A program made the position numbers and the translations under genes. The notes beneath the pieces are model-generated. The model was not told where the DNA came from, did no database searches, and saw nothing but the letters and a program-made list of their open reading frames with translations. From the IMG/VR virus record IMGVR_UViG_3300018875_000070, positions 1 to 27,814 of that record: a DNA stretch of 27,814 nucleotides; one strand, given 5' to 3'. Source of the stretch: a virus. Shown one piece after another: positions 26,139 to 27,814 of the stretch (positions are counted from its first letter, which is position 1; the number at the start of each line of letters is the position of its first letter).

Positions 26139-26485
26139 GCGAACCTGTGCGCGTTCAGCTTTCTCGCAAGAAGGGTTGGAGGATGCCGCCGAATACCGTG
26201 AAGGTGGATCGCACGACGCGATGGGGGAACCCGTACAATTGGAAACTCGGCGTTGAAGTAGGCAATGAAGCATGGGCCAAGGGCGCGGCGGTTGATCTGT
26301 TCAGGCAATGGCTCAAGGACGGTCGCGGCCCATCGGCACCCACCGATGAAGACTATCGCTCCGCCCTGCGGGGCAAGAACCTCGCTTGCTGGTGCCGCCT
26401 CGACCAGCCTTGTCATGCCGATGTGCTTCTAGAGCTGGCGAACAGGCCGATATGCGAGGCCCTCCCCAAACAGGAACAGGGGTAA
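26135..26485 (+). CDS. DUF4326 protein
   Basis: A 116-aa protein from ATG 26135. The family pattern is complete: VRVQLSRKKGWRMPPNTVKV, DRTTRWGNPYNWKLGVEV, then LRGKNLACWCRLDQPCHADV and LLELANR. The 'R.T.WGNP' and 'L.GK.L.CWC.......CHAD.L' motifs, with conserved Cys and His, suggest a metal-dependent or nucleotide-modifying function, but none is established. Common in phage early regions. Confidence 0.88.
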   Translation: MSEPVRVQLSRKKGWRMPPNTVKVDRTTRWGNPYNWKLGVEVGNEAWAKGAAVDLFRQWLKDGRGPSAPTDEDYRSALRGKNLACWCRLDQPCHADVLLELANRPICEALPKQEQG

Positions 26486-26489
26486 GGAC

Positions 26490-26897
26490 ATGGGACAGGA
26501 ACTCAGGCGCGAAGACGTTACAGACGACATGCCACTGCGTCTGGACCTTGCCGCAAAGCTGGCCTTCCCTGACGGATCAATCGGGCTCTCCAGCCTCCGC
26601 CGCGAAGCCGCAAGGGGGAACCTTGAGGTCTTCCGGGTTGCCGGTAAGCATATGACCACCCTTCGCGCCATTCGAGAGATGTTGGAAAGATGCCGCGTCA
26701 AGCCAAGCCAGCCCGCCTCTGGCTCAAGCCAGCCAGCCATGATCGTGGAGCTGTCTGGGTCATCCTTGATCGAGGAAAGCAGATCAGCACGGGCTGCCCT
26801 GAATCTGCGGCTGGAGAAGCTGAGAGGAAACTTGCCGAATACCTCGCAGGCAAGCGAGAGCCCGCCAAGGCAGAGGGCCCGCGCAGCCCGTCGATAG
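26490..26897 (+). CDS. excisionase-like DNA-binding protein
   Basis: A 135-aa frame from ATG 26490. Residues 15-70 resemble a winged-helix/MerR-like excisionase of Rhizobiales prophages: MPLRLDLAAKLAFPDGSIGL, SSLRREAARGNLEVFRVAGK, HMTTLRAIREMLERCRV ('G.SSLRREA.RG.L.....AGK...T...I.EM...CR'). It lies just before the integrase, as excisionases often do. The last 69 codons lie over the integrase start, a 208-bp overlap, so the functional part is probably the first 75 residues. It would steer the integrase toward excision. Confidence 0.75.
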   Translation: MGQELRREDVTDDMPLRLDLAAKLAFPDGSIGLSSLRREAARGNLEVFRVAGKHMTTLRAIREMLERCRVKPSQPASGSSQPAMIVELSGSSLIEESRSARAALNLRLEKLRGNLPNTSQASESPPRQRARAARR

Positions 26898-27814
26898 TGC
26901 CCGTGGCAGACGTGCTGAGCGTCTATCTGGATGAGGTCGTGCCAAAGCAGGCGAATGTCGCCAAAGCGGCCGAACGGATTACGAGGCTTGCCGAATGGTG
27001 GGGCGACAAGATGCTTTCCGAGGTCACACCAAAGACCTGTCGGGAATATGCGGAGGCCCGCACGACGGGCGGCGCCAGACGCGACCTGGAGGATCTACGG
27101 GCCGCGATCAATCACCATGCACGGCGCAACCTTCATGTTGGGCTTGTGATTGTGGATCTGCCCCCAAAAGGCAAAGCCCGCGAGGAATGGCTGACGCGTG
27201 AGGAGGTCGCACGGCTCGTGTGGGTCTGCTACCGGCATGGGCGAACGGTTCGCCTGCCGAGGGGGCGGAACAAGGGGGCTGTCATCGAGAGCACCTGGCA
27301 CGATCTGCGCCATCTCGCCCGCTTCATCCTGTTCTCTCTCTACACCGGCAGCCGTTCAGGCGCGGTACTCTCCGCCTCGCTCTACAAGGGGCCAGGGCGC
27401 AGCTATATCGATCTGGAGAATGGCGTTTTCTATCGTCTGGCAGAGGGGAAGCAGGAGACGAACAAACGACAGCCGCCTGTCCGCCTCCCGCCACGCCTCA
27501 TTGCTCATGTCCGCCGCTGGAAAGAGAAGAAGATCATAGCCACGCATGTGGTGGAGTGGGAAGGACTGCCGGTCAAATCGATCAAAGTTGCCTGGGCGCG
27601 GGCCCTCAAGCTCGCCGGGATTACCAAGAAGGCTCCGCCTCACACTCTTCGCCACACGGCAGCGACATGGCTGATGCAGCAGGGCGTCGATAAATGGGAG
27701 GCGGCGGGCTTCCTCGGTATGTCCACGGACGTGCTGGAGCGGACCTATGGGAAGCATCACCCGGATTTCATGGCCGAGGCGGCGTCGGCTATCACCAGGA
27801 AAAGAAAGCGTTAA
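26690..27814 (+). CDS. int: phage tyrosine integrase
   Basis: A 374-aa tyrosine recombinase from ATG 26690 (GGAAAG upstream), stop codon at the last bases of the window. N-terminal arm-type DNA-binding strand segment (RLWLKPASHDRGAVWVILDR), SAM-like core-binding domain at about 70-155, catalytic domain from 168 (WLTREEVARLVWVCYRHGRT). Catalytic residues: Arg222 in LYTGSRSGAVLS, probable Lys near 254, His318 and Arg321 in PHTLRHTAATWLMQQ, Trp336 and Tyr353 in VLERTYGKHHPDF. All present, so it should be active. attP/attR should lie just beyond the right edge. Confidence 0.94.
   Translation: MPRQAKPARLWLKPASHDRGAVWVILDRGKQISTGCPESAAGEAERKLAEYLAGKREPAKAEGPRSPSIVPVADVLSVYLDEVVPKQANVAKAAERITRLAEWWGDKMLSEVTPKTCREYAEARTTGGARRDLEDLRAAINHHARRNLHVGLVIVDLPPKGKAREEWLTREEVARLVWVCYRHGRTVRLPRGRNKGAVIESTWHDLRHLARFILFSLYTGSRSGAVLSASLYKGPGRSYIDLENGVFYRLAEGKQETNKRQPPVRLPPRLIAHVRRWKEKKIIATHVVEWEGLPVKSIKVAWARALKLAGITKKAPPHTLRHTAATWLMQQGVDKWEAAGFLGMSTDVLERTYGKHHPDFMAEAASAITRKRKR

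Noticed and set aside
27600-27814. Attachment site inside the window
   Set aside because: The integrase stop is the last codon; no tRNA end or repeat is visible, so att must lie outside.
1-27814. tRNA genes, CRISPR arrays, insertion sequences or a lysis cassette
   Set aside because: No tRNA-like cloverleaf, repeat-spacer array, transposase or endolysin/holin/spanin set was seen. Lysis genes are probably left of the window with the remaining tail genes.

Overview
The window holds most of a temperate, tailed-phage genome integrated in, or packaged from, a high-GC alphaproteobacterium. A Hyphomicrobiales host such as Methylobacterium, Microvirga or Bosea relatives is likely. That placement is inferred from base composition, GapR/DUF2312, a NusG-like regulator and Rhizobiales-type early-gene families; no rRNA or host housekeeping gene is present to confirm it. 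The late genes follow the HK97-type siphovirus order.

Layout. (1) 1-11673, minus strand: the late module, read right to left. It runs through a 47-aa gene, HNH endonuclease, terminase small and large subunits, portal, U35 protease, HK97-fold capsid, head-tail connector, head closure, gp10-like protein, tail terminator, tail tube, the two-frame tail assembly chaperone and tape measure (cut by the left edge). A plus-strand membrane-protein gene sits inside the tail operon at 984-1316. (2) 11.7-13.2 kb: accessory genes, including a HigB/HigA-like toxin-antitoxin pair with its own palindromic operator and a small secreted protein. (3) 13.26-18.4 kb, minus: a tightly overlapping early/middle operon with a CII-like regulator, an HTH protein, GapR, a VRR-NUC nuclease, small unknowns, two replication-type proteins, an orphan OmpR-type winged-helix protein, a small HTH protein and a NusG-like antiterminator. 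(4) 18.4-20.7 kb: the lysogeny switch, with a Cro-like gene (minus) divergent from a LexA/S24-type CI repressor (plus), and a second copy of the secreted-protein family. (5) 20.7-21.84 kb: a repressible rightward promoter followed by a SLATT-like two-transmembrane effector cassette on the opposite strand. (6) 21.84-27.81 kb, plus: the rightward early operon of micro-genes, coiled-coil protein, ERF recombinase, NinB-like protein, HNH, DUF551, DUF4326, an excisionase candidate and a tyrosine integrase whose stop codon is the last codon of the window.

How it works together. CI (19489-20265) probably binds repeats of the form ACGGA-N4-TCCGT at both the cI/cro gap and the rightward promoter at 20772-20800, holding both early operons off. 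After induction the left operon makes replication and regulatory proteins, ending in a NusG-like protein and an OmpR-type DNA-binding protein that are good candidates for switching on the late operon. The right operon supplies ERF/NinB recombination and excision/integration.

Most notable: a 900-bp segment carrying the SLATT-like gene sits between exact 12-bp direct repeats inside what looks like a former 36-aa membrane-protein gene. Its N-terminal region has two overlapping reading frames. Also notable are a textbook A-AAA-AAC slippery site in the tail chaperone gene, a pair of paralogous secreted proteins at two separate loci, and a capsid protein with a signal-peptide-like N-terminus.
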